Below, piece by piece: positions 1-7,220 of a DNA stretch of 64,000 bases (position 1 is the stretch's first letter; every line of letters begins with the position of its first letter). The position numbers and the translations under genes are program-made. Source of the DNA: a virus; IMG/VR virus record IMGVR_UViG_3300042542_005279, positions 1 to 64,000 of that record. One strand, given 5' to 3'. The notes under the pieces were generated by a model, which was not told where the DNA came from, did no database searches, and saw only the letters and a program-made list of their open reading frames with translations.

Positions 1-486
1 CGCAGTTCCAATTCTTTGATTAATCATACCTTGTCCATTACATTGAACACAAGTTATTCTTTCACCTCCTTGACCTGAACATTCTCCACACTGGTGTTTT
101 CTATTATATACAATATTTTTGGGTTCAGATTTGAATGAATCAATTACTGATACATTGACATCAACCAACTTCTCGGGTGTTTGCCTTTGTCTTCTTTGAC
201 CCCCCATAGGATTTCCACCAAACATCTGAGCAAATAAATCTTCCATCGATGGGCCACCCATTCCACCCATACCGGCAAATGGATTATTTTTTTGTTGGTC
301 GTATTGTCTTCGTTTGTTATCATCACTTAACACACCATAAGCCTCAGCGATTTGTTTAAATCTTTCTTCATCCCCACCTTTATCGGGGTGATGTTCAACT
401 GCCAATTTACGATAAGCCTTTTTTATTTCCTCGGGACTTGATTGTTCTGTGACCCCTAACACATCATAATAACTCGGTTGTGACAT
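1..486 (-). CDS. dnaJ: DnaJ (Hsp40) co-chaperone, 3' end beyond the window
   Basis: Co-chaperone that delivers client proteins to DnaK and stimulates its ATPase. The start is the ATG at 486-484, giving [12 protein letters not shown]. The J domain covers about residues 5-66, with the HPD tripeptide in HHPDKGG. A Gly/Met/Phe-rich linker follows (about 70-95). The first zinc-finger repeats of a type I Dna[10 protein letters not shown] and CVQCNGQG, are visible before the frame runs off the window edge. It is divergent from the gene at 525 with a 38-bp gap. Phage chaperones usually help fold virion or replication proteins, and this one would need the host DnaK. Identification is firm; the length and C-terminus are unknown. 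Confidence 0.96.
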   Translation of the reverse strand, partial: MSQPSYYDVLGVTEQSSPEEIKKAYRKLAVEHHPDKGGDEERFKQIAEAYGVLSDDNKRRQYDQQKNNPFAGMGGMGGPSMEDLFAQMFGGNPMGGQRRQRQTPEKLVDVNVSVIDSFKSEPKNIVYNRKHQCGECSGQGGERITCVQCNGQGMINQRIGTA

Positions 487-524
487 ATAGTTTACTTAAA
501 GTATTTGACTGATATTTTATTTAA

Positions 525-1178
525 ATGGAATTTAATTATATTGTTGTCATTTTCAAAAATAGAAAAAAACAAAAAATCCTCAAGAAATTTATAACTTTAG
601 AAAGAGTTAATCAATACTATAAAAATTTAGAGAAAAAATCTCGTGAGGTTATTTTTGAAAAACGTTATGAAAATGGTTATCCATGCGATTTTCAGTTGGG
701 ACTACTAAAATACGGAAAGGGGGGAACAAGTTCAATATTCATGCAAGATTATTTGGGAAGAAATATCAAAGTTGAATTTGAGGACCCTGAATATGAACTA
801 ATTAAAATGATTGACTATCGTGTTGAAGAACTAATATATGATTGTCAACAAAATAAAAGAATCAGTGTTGATAACTTTATCAAATCATATCTTACAAAAC
901 CCGGTATGAAAATGATATCCAAAATTAACAATAGGATTGTCGTTCAGTTTGATGAAAAATTCAAGTTATTCAGTTTAAAAACCGATTCGGATGCCGAAAG
1001 GTTTGTATCTGAATTATCAAATGATTTTATGTCAAAAGGTAAAATGGATTGTATCTTTGTCCAAGATTGGACATTTGAACAGAAAAAATACTTATACGAT
1101 TTTTTGGAGGCTAATGGAATATCTAAGCGGGTTCTTTATCGTCATTCGACGACATTTCCTGTAAAACCCCATCCATAA
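525..1178 (+). CDS. Hypothetical protein, 217 aa
   Basis: Not recognised. A soluble, Lys-rich protein with alternating beta-strand and helix character and no cysteine cluster, signal peptide or membrane segment. It is one of only four plus-strand genes in the window and is divergent from dnaJ. Its last 56 bp overlap the 3' end of the convergent gene at 1123-1380. The ATG at 525 directly follows an AT-rich gap and no Shine-Dalgarno sequence is visible. The reading frame is long, and its composition resembles that of the other genes here. No function is proposed. Confidence 0.75.
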   Translation: MEFNYIVVIFKNRKKQKILKKFITLERVNQYYKNLEKKSREVIFEKRYENGYPCDFQLGLLKYGKGGTSSIFMQDYLGRNIKVEFEDPEYELIKMIDYRVEELIYDCQQNKRISVDNFIKSYLTKPGMKMISKINNRIVVQFDEKFKLFSLKTDSDAERFVSELSNDFMSKGKMDCIFVQDWTFEQKKYLYDFLEANGISKRVLYRHSTTFPVKPHP

Positions 1179-1380
1179 GGAATATAAACTCAGTTCCTGA
1201 GATATCTATTTTGAATTTCTCACCTGACAATTCTTTTTTTAACTCACTTTGAGTTTTTCTAAATTCAGCGATTGGTAATTCAAAGATAATTGTTGCTTTA
1301 CCATTATATAAATTTTGTGATGCGTCAGCGATAAGCGCCAACTTACTTAAAAGCCCAATGTCTTCTTGATTTTCTGCCAT
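1123..1380 (-). CDS. Hypothetical protein, 85 aa
   Basis: Not recognised. A small acidic protein starting MAENQEDIGLLSK, with a predicted helix-strand-helix layout and no motif I know. The start overlaps the end of the upstream gene (1347-1544) by 34 nt. The stop lies inside the convergent plus-strand gene, a 56-bp tail-to-tail overlap. It is the last gene of a six-gene minus-strand chain in which nearly every junction overlaps, which suggests translational coupling. Confidence 0.7.
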   Translation of the reverse strand: MAENQEDIGLLSKLALIADASQNLYNGKATIIFELPIAEFRKTQSELKKELSGEKFKIDISGTEFIFLMDGVLQEMSSNDDKEPA

Positions 1381-1544
1381 AGTGATAGTTTTATCTCGTC
1401 TGAATTTTTAATATCTCCTTTACGAAAATTTCTGATTTCTTCAATAAATTTTCTTTTGTCTGCTAATAACTCGGCAGCATCTTTTTGTTTTTCTTTTTCC
1501 AACCAAGTTAATAAGTTCTCGTTATTCTGATTCTGTGAGCTCAT
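1347..1544 (-). CDS. Hypothetical protein, 65 aa
   Basis: A small, highly charged, mostly helical protein (MSSQNQNNENLLTWLEKE), probably a short coiled coil. I chose the ATG at 1544 over an in-frame TTG at 1550, because ATG is used almost everywhere else here. It overlaps its upstream neighbour by 23 nt and its downstream neighbour by 34 nt. No function is recognised; the overlaps on both sides argue that the frame is real. Confidence 0.65.
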   Translation of the reverse strand: MSSQNQNNENLLTWLEKEKQKDAAELLADKRKFIEEIRNFRKGDIKNSDEIKLSLWQKIKKTLGF

Positions 1545-1929
1545 CGTCAAGTGCTAACTTTTTCTCGGTTATTTCAAAACTTAGATTCTTTAAGTTATCC
1601 AAATTTTGTTTATCAAAAATTTGTTTTAGTTCAGACACCTTAGATTCAAAGAGTTTTTCTTTTTCTTCTCTTTCCTTATTGTATTTGATAACACCATTCA
1701 AATTAATCAAAGTATCTTCAACAAGTTTCTCTTCAAAAACTGTTACAAATGAAAAACATCTATGGTCTTTAATTGTTGCCTCGTTTTCTACAACAGAGTT
1801 TTCTGGTACATATTTTTTTGGTAACTTCCAAGTAATTGGAAAATTAACATCAATTGACAAATAGTTTTTGAGTTTTCTTACGCTTTGTAAGTAGGGTTGA
1901 ATTAACGCTAACTCTTGATAAAAGGTCAT
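1522..1929 (-). CDS. Hypothetical protein with C-terminal coiled coil, 135 aa
   Basis: Not recognised. The N-terminal half looks like a small mixed alpha/beta domain. The C-terminal half (about residues 80-135) is a Lys/Glu/Leu-rich helix likely to form a coiled coil. The start codon shares one base with the stop codon of the upstream membrane-protein gene (TAATG arrangement), a classic sign of translational coupling. It may bind a partner through the helix, but nothing in the sequence says which. Confidence 0.75.
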   Translation of the reverse strand: MTFYQELALIQPYLQSVRKLKNYLSIDVNFPITWKLPKKYVPENSVVENEATIKDHRCFSFVTVFEEKLVEDTLINLNGVIKYNKEREEKEKLFESKVSELKQIFDKQNLDNLKNLSFEITEKKLALDDELTESE

Positions 1930-2120
1930 TATAAAGTTTGTATTAAATAAGTTAATATGTATGTTAAGGATAGTCCTTGAAATAAAAGTGAGGTGTCACT
2001 TTTGAAAATCGGTTGGGGATTTTTTTGTGACACCGCACTTATCACCTTTACGATAGTTTTGATAATCGTTAAAGATGTGAAAATAAATATAAATAAAAAT
2101 AAAGTATCTATATTAAGCAT
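1929..2120 (-). CDS. Small membrane protein, 63 aa
   Basis: A hydrophobic N-terminal segment (about residues 6-30) could span the membrane. A short polar loop (SQKNPQPIFKS) follows, then a second moderately hydrophobic stretch at the C-terminus. The start overlaps the stop of the histone-like gene by 8 nt, and the stop shares a base with the next start, so the frame sits neatly within the chain. The function is unknown; small phage membrane proteins of this shape include lysis and superinfection-exclusion factors, but there is no specific evidence for either. Confidence 0.65.
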   Translation of the reverse strand: MLNIDTLFLFIFIFTSLTIIKTIVKVISAVSQKNPQPIFKSDTSLLFQGLSLTYILTYLIQTL

Positions 2121-2295
2121 TTTCTGATTTTTTTCTTTCTTCTAGAATTTCTTTTCTAAAGTTCTGAAGGAGTTCTTTCAACTCTTGAGCAGTTCCACGT
2201 GCTCTTGTACCAGCGCTTTTATTTCCTTTGTAAAATTTACCTGCGTCGATTGAAAGTGACTCTGTCAATTCTTTAATTTTTTCGATTGTTTCCAT
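2113..2295 (-). CDS. Histone H1-like (Hc1 family) DNA-binding protein, 60 aa
   Basis: The sequence matches the short H1-like nucleoid proteins common in Bacteroidota: METIEKIKELTESL, then KFYKGNKSAGTRARG, then an amphipathic Lys/Glu helix (ELKELLQNFRKEILEERKK). In that family the KFY..GNK.AGTR.R core and flanking helices are characteristic. It would bind DNA non-specifically, helping to compact phage DNA or remodel the host nucleoid. The full family length is present. It heads the overlapping minus-strand chain running down to 1123. No TATTTAT element precedes it; the upstream gap instead holds an 8-bp direct repeat. Family assignment is from recall of the consensus, without a search. Confidence 0.8.
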   Translation of the reverse strand: METIEKIKELTESLSIDAGKFYKGNKSAGTRARGTAQELKELLQNFRKEILEERKKSENA

Positions 2296-2336
2296 GTTAA
2301 ATGTAATTCAAAAATGTTTATTAGTAAAATAAAAAT

Positions 2337-2355
2337 AGTGTTAGAGAAGTGTTAG
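2337..2355. repeat. 8-bp direct repeat upstream of the histone-like gene
   Basis: AGTGTTAG occurs at 2337-2344 and again at 2348-2355, one helical turn apart (11-bp period). It lies in the 71-bp gap between 2295 and 2367. The spacing would suit an operator for a dimeric regulator, but the repeat is short and may be chance. Confidence 0.35.
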
Positions 2356-2366
2356 TAAAGGTTTTT

Positions 2367-2834
2367 TTATTTTTTAAGGTTTTTATCGAGAGATTTATAT
2401 AAATCAGTTAACATATCAAGGTCAGATTTTGTGAATGGTTTTTTCAAATCAAATAGTTCCTCAAAGAATGTTTTAATTTGTTTTTTGATTTTTTCATCCT
2501 TCTGTTTGTAAAAAACTTCATCAAAAAAAGATTTGAAATGTTCAAAATGTTCGCCCTTATAAAAGAATTTCAGATTTTCTTTTCCGAAATTATCTATTGT
2601 TTTTTTCCAGCACCACTCAAAGTGTTTGTCGTTATCCTCTTGACTCATATCAATATCTCCCTCACTATTTTCAGTGTGTTCTCCAAGATATGTATCTAAG
2701 ATTAATTCATGTAATGACTTCGCAAAGTCATAATATAATTCCACTTTTTCGGGAATAATATTATTCATGTCAAGCCATACTTGAACATCTTCGGGATTAA
2801 CGGGTTTTGATATGTAATTAAAAAAATTCTCCAT
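2367..2834 (-). CDS. Hypothetical acidic helical protein, 155 aa
   Basis: Not recognised. It begins MENFFNYISKPVNPEDVQVW. An acidic helical body follows, rich in Phe, Trp, Glu and Lys, with no cysteine motif or membrane segment; it ends in a Lys-rich helix. The ATG at 2834 lies inside a perfect 12-bp hairpin stem (2826-2857), so the start is either masked by RNA structure or translation begins further in, for example at the Met of DMNNIIPEK (residue 23). The conserved-looking sequence between residues 8 and 22 makes me prefer 2834. Confidence 0.7.
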   Translation of the reverse strand: MENFFNYISKPVNPEDVQVWLDMNNIIPEKVELYYDFAKSLHELILDTYLGEHTENSEGDIDMSQEDNDKHFEWCWKKTIDNFGKENLKFFYKGEHFEHFKSFFDEVFYKQKDEKIKKQIKTFFEELFDLKKPFTKSDLDMLTDLYKSLDKNLKK

Positions 2835-2857
2835 AGGGAACTTGTCCTATGGAGAAT
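2826..2857 (-). terminator. Hairpin with U-tract spanning a start codon
   Basis: A perfect 12-bp inverted repeat, ATTCTCCATAGG / CCTATGGAGAAT, has an 8-nt loop. On the minus strand it is followed by a run of seven T (ending at 2822), the form of an intrinsic terminator for the gene at 2885-4105. Unusually, the downstream arm contains the ATG of the next gene (2834-2832) and the T run encodes its Phe-Phe residues. It could be a terminator, an attenuator, or a structure that hides the start codon. Confidence 0.7.
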
Positions 2858-2884
2858 ATAATATTATAATATAATATGTGAATA

Positions 2885-4105
2885 TTACTGTGTCTTTTTG
2901 TTATAACCTAACAAATGGTTCATCTTTTGAATTTCCTCTTTAAGAACTTTTTCATTCTTATCCTCTTTTGATTCTAATGCTTGGAATATTCTTGCCACGT
3001 CTTTTTCATCTTCGTTATCTTTTTTAGAATCATAAACAGGTTGTGGTTGTCTATTGTAACTTTCTTTTTTCTTCAAAATACCAAGTAAATTTCTTTTTCT
3101 GACTTTGTTTCTTTTCTTGTTAACGTCAGTTTCAACCGCATTTGCCCACTTTGGGTTATTCCCCGCTTTTGATGAACCTTCCATGTACTCGTCCATTTTT
3201 TCTTCGTTTGGATGGATTTCATCGAATACTAGATTTTCCAATCCTACTGATGAAAAATTTTCAATATATTCTTCAACTTCTTTTGTTGGTTTGTAAGTTT
3301 TCTTTTTCATTTCACCAAGTTCTCCGTTACCTTTTGGAAAAATTTTTGGTTCAAAATCAAAATCTCCTTTGGAGCCGTCTTTGAGATAATCCTTCATTTT
3401 TTTGGTAACCGATTCGATATAGTCCTCATTTTCATCTTTTGACTTACCTAAACTTTTCTTTGTTGTTGAAATGCCAGGATGACTTGATTGTTTTTTGATG
3501 TTGTCTTTTTCTTCTTTAACGATTTTTTCAATCAAATCAATCATTTCTTCTTCGGTTAATTTGATTGATTCTTTAACTGATTTTTTACCGTCGAGTTTTA
3601 CACCTCTACCCATAAGGATATCTTTACGGGTTACTTTACCGTCACCACTCAAATCAGGAAATTTTTTACCTTCTTTTGTTTCTTTTTTGCTGCGAAGAAT
3701 TTTGAAATCTTCTTTATCTATACGATTATTTTTGTTCTTGTCTAAATGTCTTTTTTGTTTGTCAGATAACTCTTCGGTCATTTCGCTGTGGTATCTTTTG
3801 TGTGCCTCACAAGCCTGTTTGCTATATTCCTCGCTTTCTTCGTTACAAACTCTTTCCAATTTTTCAGATGGGTCAAAATCGCTTTCCATATCCATTTCAT
3901 GGATACTTTCCATTTTATATCCACATTCTGAACATTCACCTTCACTCATCATGCTACCACATTGTTCGCAGGTCTCCCCCTCCATTTCATCAGATTCTTC
4001 AACGTTCGATTTTATTTTTTCAATTATTTCATCCGCCTTTTCTTCCAATGATTCACGAAGAACTTTATTAACAACTGAGTCGATATAGTTTTTTAATGTT
4101 TTCAT
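2885..4105 (-). CDS. Probable virion-associated protein with zinc ribbon and EF-hand-like loops, 406 aa
   Basis: Not a family I can name. An N-terminal amphipathic helix (MKTLKNYIDSVVNKVLRESL) is followed by a four-Cys zinc ribbon (C46, C49, C58, C61). Two EF-hand-like calcium loops come next, DKNKNNRIDKED (122-133) and DLSGDGKVTRKD (151-162). A helix IKLTEEEMIDLIEKIVKEE (181-199) follows, then a low-complexity charged C-terminal half. The N-terminal helix looks like the capsid-targeting leaders of T4 internal head proteins, and the KLTE helix recurs in the gene at 9738, so packaging into the head is plausible but unproven. A TATTTAT element lies 13 nt upstream of the start. Confidence 0.8.
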   Translation of the reverse strand: MKTLKNYIDSVVNKVLRESLEEKADEIIEKIKSNVEESDEMEGETCEQCGSMMSEGECSECGYKMESIHEMDMESDFDPSEKLERVCNEESEEYSKQACEAHKRYHSEMTEELSDKQKRHLDKNKNNRIDKEDFKILRSKKETKEGKKFPDLSGDGKVTRKDILMGRGVKLDGKKSVKESIKLTEEEMIDLIEKIVKEEKDNIKKQSSHPGISTTKKSLGKSKDENEDYIESVTKKMKDYLKDGSKGDFDFEPKIFPKGNGELGEMKKKTYKPTKEVEEYIENFSSVGLENLVFDEIHPNEEKMDEYMEGSSKAGNNPKWANAVETDVNKKRNKVRKRNLLGILKKKESYNRQPQPVYDSKKDNEDEKDVARIFQALESKEDKNEKVLKEEIQKMNHLLGYNKKTQ

Positions 4106-4118
4106 AATTTTTTTTATT

Positions 4119-4125
4119 ATAAATA
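4119..4125 (-). promoter_or_regulatory. TATTTAT element upstream of the 2885-4105 gene
   Basis: Minus-strand GATATTTATAAT lies between the stop of the upstream gene and the ATG at 4105, with 13 nt to the start. It is one of a set of identical heptamers in gaps before genes. Confidence 0.5.
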
Positions 4126-4128
4126 TCT

Positions 4129-5130
4129 TTATTTTTTGTTATTTCTAAATATCTGCATTTCATAAGATAAAATGTTTTTAATTACATTCTCATCTATTTT
4201 GTGTTTTTTTGATATATTCTTGATGACTTCTTGAATTCTTTCGTTTTCAAAAATATTCAACGCTTTTATATCCCCTTGATTGCAATAAGGAAATTTTTGA
4301 CATTTCTTTTTTACCTCAACAAATTTTCCACCCGGTAGTTGTGTTTTTCTTGCACCTCTCCAATTTTTTTTGGTTGAGGTTTTCGCCCAAACTTGGGGTC
4401 CCACATATGCACCTGCCGATGATGCTCCAGTCGCTTCTTTTGTTTCAGTTTTAGTTATTTCACCACCTTGTTGAATCTTGATTTTTCTTATTGACTCTAT
4501 GTCACCGTCTGTAACTCTTATATAATCTACTACATCTTCATCTACTTTATCCGCCAAGTCATTTTCCTTGTAATTATATTTATTATCTAATCTTTTTCTA
4601 TCATTAATTCTGATAATTTTAAATTGTTCAGGATTTTTTTTAACTAACCAATATGGGATTTTTATAAATTTGAAACCTTTAAAACCTGTATCGTCATCTA
4701 ATATTGTAACTTGTGACTTAGGTAATCTGAATTTGTGTATCTTAATTTTATATGACTTTTTTTTGTCAAAAAACATTCTATTTTCGTTTTTAATTTCTTG
4801 AATGTTTAATACCTCAATGACTTTTTCAGATGAGTCATCAATTATTTTGTAAGCGGCGGTAAAACTATTGTCGTTTGAATCGAATTTTGATTTGTAGAAT
4901 GTTAAATCGGATGTTTGTTCATCCTGTTCTTTCATATCACCGAATAGAGGTGCGGTGTAACCACCAGCTGATGAGGCCCCTGTTGCTTCTATTTTTTCTG
5001 ATTCAGGTAGGTCTGATGGAAAACTATTCAAAGCATTACTTACCATGGCACTTGATTGAGCATCTGTAATTTTAGATGCTAATTTGTCATTCAAATTTTG
5101 TTTCATTTTTTTTCCAAGTGTATTTTCCAT
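4129..5130 (-). CDS. Hypothetical protein with duplicated EATGASSAG motif, 333 aa
   Basis: Not recognised. Two copies of a Gly/Ala/Ser motif, EATGASSAGGYTAPLFGD (about residues 48-65) and EATGASSAGAYVGPQVWAK (about 232-250), divide the protein into an N-terminal segment, a central alpha/beta region of about 165 residues and a basic C-terminal region containing KKCQKFPYCNQGD. The repeated motif looks like a processing site or a flexible docking segment in a virion protein. The gap to the next gene upstream is 1 nt, so it probably shares a transcript with the lysis genes. Confidence 0.75.
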   Translation of the reverse strand: MENTLGKKMKQNLNDKLASKITDAQSSAMVSNALNSFPSDLPESEKIEATGASSAGGYTAPLFGDMKEQDEQTSDLTFYKSKFDSNDNSFTAAYKIIDDSSEKVIEVLNIQEIKNENRMFFDKKKSYKIKIHKFRLPKSQVTILDDDTGFKGFKFIKIPYWLVKKNPEQFKIIRINDRKRLDNKYNYKENDLADKVDEDVVDYIRVTDGDIESIRKIKIQQGGEITKTETKEATGASSAGAYVGPQVWAKTSTKKNWRGARKTQLPGGKFVEVKKKCQKFPYCNQGDIKALNIFENERIQEVIKNISKKHKIDENVIKNILSYEMQIFRNNKK

Positions 5131-5131
5131 A

Positions 5132-5377
5132 TTAAGCCCTCCTTACTCTTCCTTCCCAAGTACCTCTTTGTGTCCAAAGAAACTGATAAAATTCAGACAT
5201 ACTTCTTACGATGAGTTCTTTTACATCACCTTCTAGTTTACCCCTTTTTATTTCTTTTGATATTTCATCAATAAGTTTGTTCTCAAATTGATTTATGGTT
5301 TGAGACCCTAAGAAATCTTTTATTTCTTTTCTTATCAATGTTTCAATTTCTTTTTTTTCTGACGAAGATAATGACAT
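5132..5377 (-). CDS. Hypothetical protein, 81 aa
   Basis: A small helical protein starting MSLSSSEKKEIETLIRKEI and ending in a basic aromatic tail, FYQFLWTQRGTWEGRVRRA. No cysteine, signal peptide or membrane segment. It sits 1 nt from the genes on both sides, which supports a shared transcript. The compact size and WEGRVRR tail suggest a structural or connector protein, but no family is recognised. Confidence 0.7.
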   Translation of the reverse strand: MSLSSSEKKEIETLIRKEIKDFLGSQTINQFENKLIDEISKEIKRGKLEGDVKELIVRSMSEFYQFLWTQRGTWEGRVRRA

Positions 5378-5378
5378 C

Positions 5379-6005
5379 TTATTTTTTCAATTTTATTTTC
5401 CAATAAACACTTCCCATCACAGATGGTTGCCCGTTGGAGTTTATTCCGAGACCTAATCCAAAGATTTTGTCTTTTTTGTCTTTATATAATAAACTCAATC
5501 CTCCGTAGTTGATGATATCTTTTTTATCAAACCCAAATTGTGGTCCTATAAAAACTTGACGTTTTGGTAATTCTTTCAAAAACAAAGTATCATTAATTAC
5601 CCTTTCCGTGATTGATGACTCATAAAGTCTGGCAAATATTTTGTTCTCAGTTATAGTGTCTTTTATAATTACAAATGATTTTTGTCCCAAATCGATGGTG
5701 TCTATATAAAATCTTTTTGCGAAGTAATCTTTTAATATAAGTTGAGTATCTACAACCGAAGGAATATAAACAGGAACCTCGACTTTAACTTTGATTTTTT
5801 TTCCTTCTTTGTAAATTATTGAATCTCTTTTTATATAGGTAGTATCTCTTCTACTATCAACCACTTCATATTTCTTTCCTTTTATTTTTACAATTTCACC
5901 TTTTGTTTCTTCTTTTTCACCATCACACATTCTTAAAAGCAATATTATGATTATCAATCCGATAATCATTAAAGTTTTAAAATCTAGTTTGGCTTCGAAT
6001 TTCAT
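5379..6005 (-). CDS. Membrane-anchored protein, possible spanin-like lysis accessory, 208 aa
   Basis: One N-terminal membrane segment (about residues 11-26, LMIIGLIIIILLLRMC) follows a short cytoplasmic start, leaving most of the protein outside the inner membrane. The body has a Lys-rich stretch, then alternating beta strands. It ends in a Gly-rich amphipathic region (FGLGLGINSNGQPSVMG) like outer-membrane-type beta hairpins. It overlaps the next gene upstream by 4 nt and sits near the amidase and two more membrane proteins, so a role linking the inner and outer membranes during lysis is possible. There is no clear lipobox and no direct evidence for a spanin. Confidence 0.7.
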   Translation of the reverse strand: MKFEAKLDFKTLMIIGLIIIILLLRMCDGEKEETKGEIVKIKGKKYEVVDSRRDTTYIKRDSIIYKEGKKIKVKVEVPVYIPSVVDTQLILKDYFAKRFYIDTIDLGQKSFVIIKDTITENKIFARLYESSITERVINDTLFLKELPKRQVFIGPQFGFDKKDIINYGGLSLLYKDKKDKIFGLGLGINSNGQPSVMGSVYWKIKLKK

Positions 6006-6631
6006 TGTTCTTCTTCTTTTGGTTCGTTATCTGTGCGTTTTCTTTGAGCAATAATCTTAGCCCATTTTGATTTGAATTTTTCGTAATAACTTCTTAAATT
6101 ATCAATCATTTGGTCGAAATCATCATCAACTTTAACCATTTCACTATCAACATAAACACCATTAGTTTCACCTACACGGTAGATGAAATCCAAATCAAAT
6201 TCAATCAACTTTCCTGACCACTCAATACTATCTTGATATACGTTAAGAGCATTGAAATCGGCCATGTCTGAAACTTCATTAACAAACTCATCCATTGTTT
6301 CTTGAAAAGATTGTTTTTCTAATGTTGTTATTTGTAACTCCTTTTGGTCTTTACCATGCATAGTTAATACACCACCTGAGATTCTGTAAGATTGTTTCTT
6401 ATCTGATTTTTTTTCAGTTTCAAATTCAATTTCAGTTTCTACAGATGTTGGAACATTTACTCTTTGGGTTATTTCCTCACCAGTATCAACATCTTTAAAT
6501 TTTTGTTGCTCGGAAATAATCCCATATCTTTTTTTAATATTTCTGATATCTTCATTAATGCTTTTATTTCCGGAATACAACATATTCCTTGATGCTTTAA
6601 GAAGATTTTTTATTTCATCGTGTTTATCCAT
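6002..6631 (-). CDS. Hypothetical protein, 209 aa
   Basis: Not recognised. The N-terminal segment (MDKHDEIKNLLKASRNML) is a charged helix like those at the start of several putative virion proteins in this window. The middle is beta-rich (about residues 60-140) and the C-terminus is a charged helix ending EPKEEEQ. It overlaps the amidase gene by 8 nt and the membrane-protein gene by 4 nt, so it belongs to the same transcription unit. It could be virion-associated or a lysis partner. Confidence 0.7.
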   Translation of the reverse strand: MDKHDEIKNLLKASRNMLYSGNKSINEDIRNIKKRYGIISEQQKFKDVDTGEEITQRVNVPTSVETEIEFETEKKSDKKQSYRISGGVLTMHGKDQKELQITTLEKQSFQETMDEFVNEVSDMADFNALNVYQDSIEWSGKLIEFDLDFIYRVGETNGVYVDSEMVKVDDDFDQMIDNLRSYYEKFKSKWAKIIAQRKRTDNEPKEEEQ

Positions 6632-7220
6632 GTTCTATTAAATTATTAAATTTTTCAAAATCGAAAGCAGGGCTTACATCAGTAAATATCGCGTCGAAGT
6701 TGCTTTTTGTAACAATACCTTCGAATTTTTCAATTCCTGTGAATTTTGTGTTATGTCCGATTGTTTTTTTATCAATTTTTAGTTCATCACAAATTTTGTG
6801 ACATAAAAAAGACAACCTATCATACTGAATATCTGTATAAGGTTGCCAAAAAAAATAATCTCTCCATTTTTTTTCTACAATAGGACCTTTGTAGATGTTA
6901 CTAATCCAATTACGATAATGGTCTTTGAGAGGTTCTTTGTCAATCCAACCAAGGTTTTCTAATGAAATTATAACACCATTACGATTTATGTTGTCATCTT
7001 TGAAGAAATTAGTGTGTCCGATATCAGGTAACAATTTCAATATTGTGCCCTCTCTTGAGATAACATAATTCGGAATCCTGTCAAATCTTGTGTTGTGTCT
7101 GTGTTTTAATGATGCAAGATACTCACCAACATCTCTTGAGGTGTGACACAGGATTATTTGTTTTTTCTTTTTTTGTTTTCCTGTCGTTTTGAAATCTCCA
7201 TAATCTATTATTTCAGACAT
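6624..7220 (-). CDS. N-acetylmuramoyl-L-alanine amidase endolysin, 198 aa
   Basis: A peptidoglycan amidase of the Amidase_2/T7-lysozyme fold that cuts the bond between MurNAc and L-Ala. Expected zinc ligands are present: H26 in ILCHTS, H156 in IGHNT, and a third position in FTDVSPAFDFEKF (probably D181). Also typical are the IPNYVISREGTI strand, NGVIISLENLG and the helix YDRLSFLCHKICDEL. There is no signal peptide, so it would need a holin for access to the wall. The genes on either side overlap it by 8 nt, and both neighbours on the upstream side are membrane proteins, consistent with a lysis region. Confidence 0.88.
   Translation of the reverse strand: MSEIIDYGDFKTTGKQKKKKQIILCHTSRDVGEYLASLKHRHNTRFDRIPNYVISREGTILKLLPDIGHTNFFKDDNINRNGVIISLENLGWIDKEPLKDHYRNWISNIYKGPIVEKKWRDYFFWQPYTDIQYDRLSFLCHKICDELKIDKKTIGHNTKFTGIEKFEGIVTKSNFDAIFTDVSPAFDFEKFNNLIEHG

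Noticed and set aside
1535-1864. A 109-codon plus-strand frame opposite the 1522-1929 gene
   Set aside because: A shadow frame, Ser/Phe-rich; the minus-strand gene is coupled to its neighbours on both sides.
3495-4088. A 197-codon plus-strand open frame opposite the 406-aa gene
   Set aside because: It is antisense to a well-supported gene, Ser/Phe/Leu-rich as expected for the reverse of Lys/Glu codons, with no start signal or neighbour on that strand.
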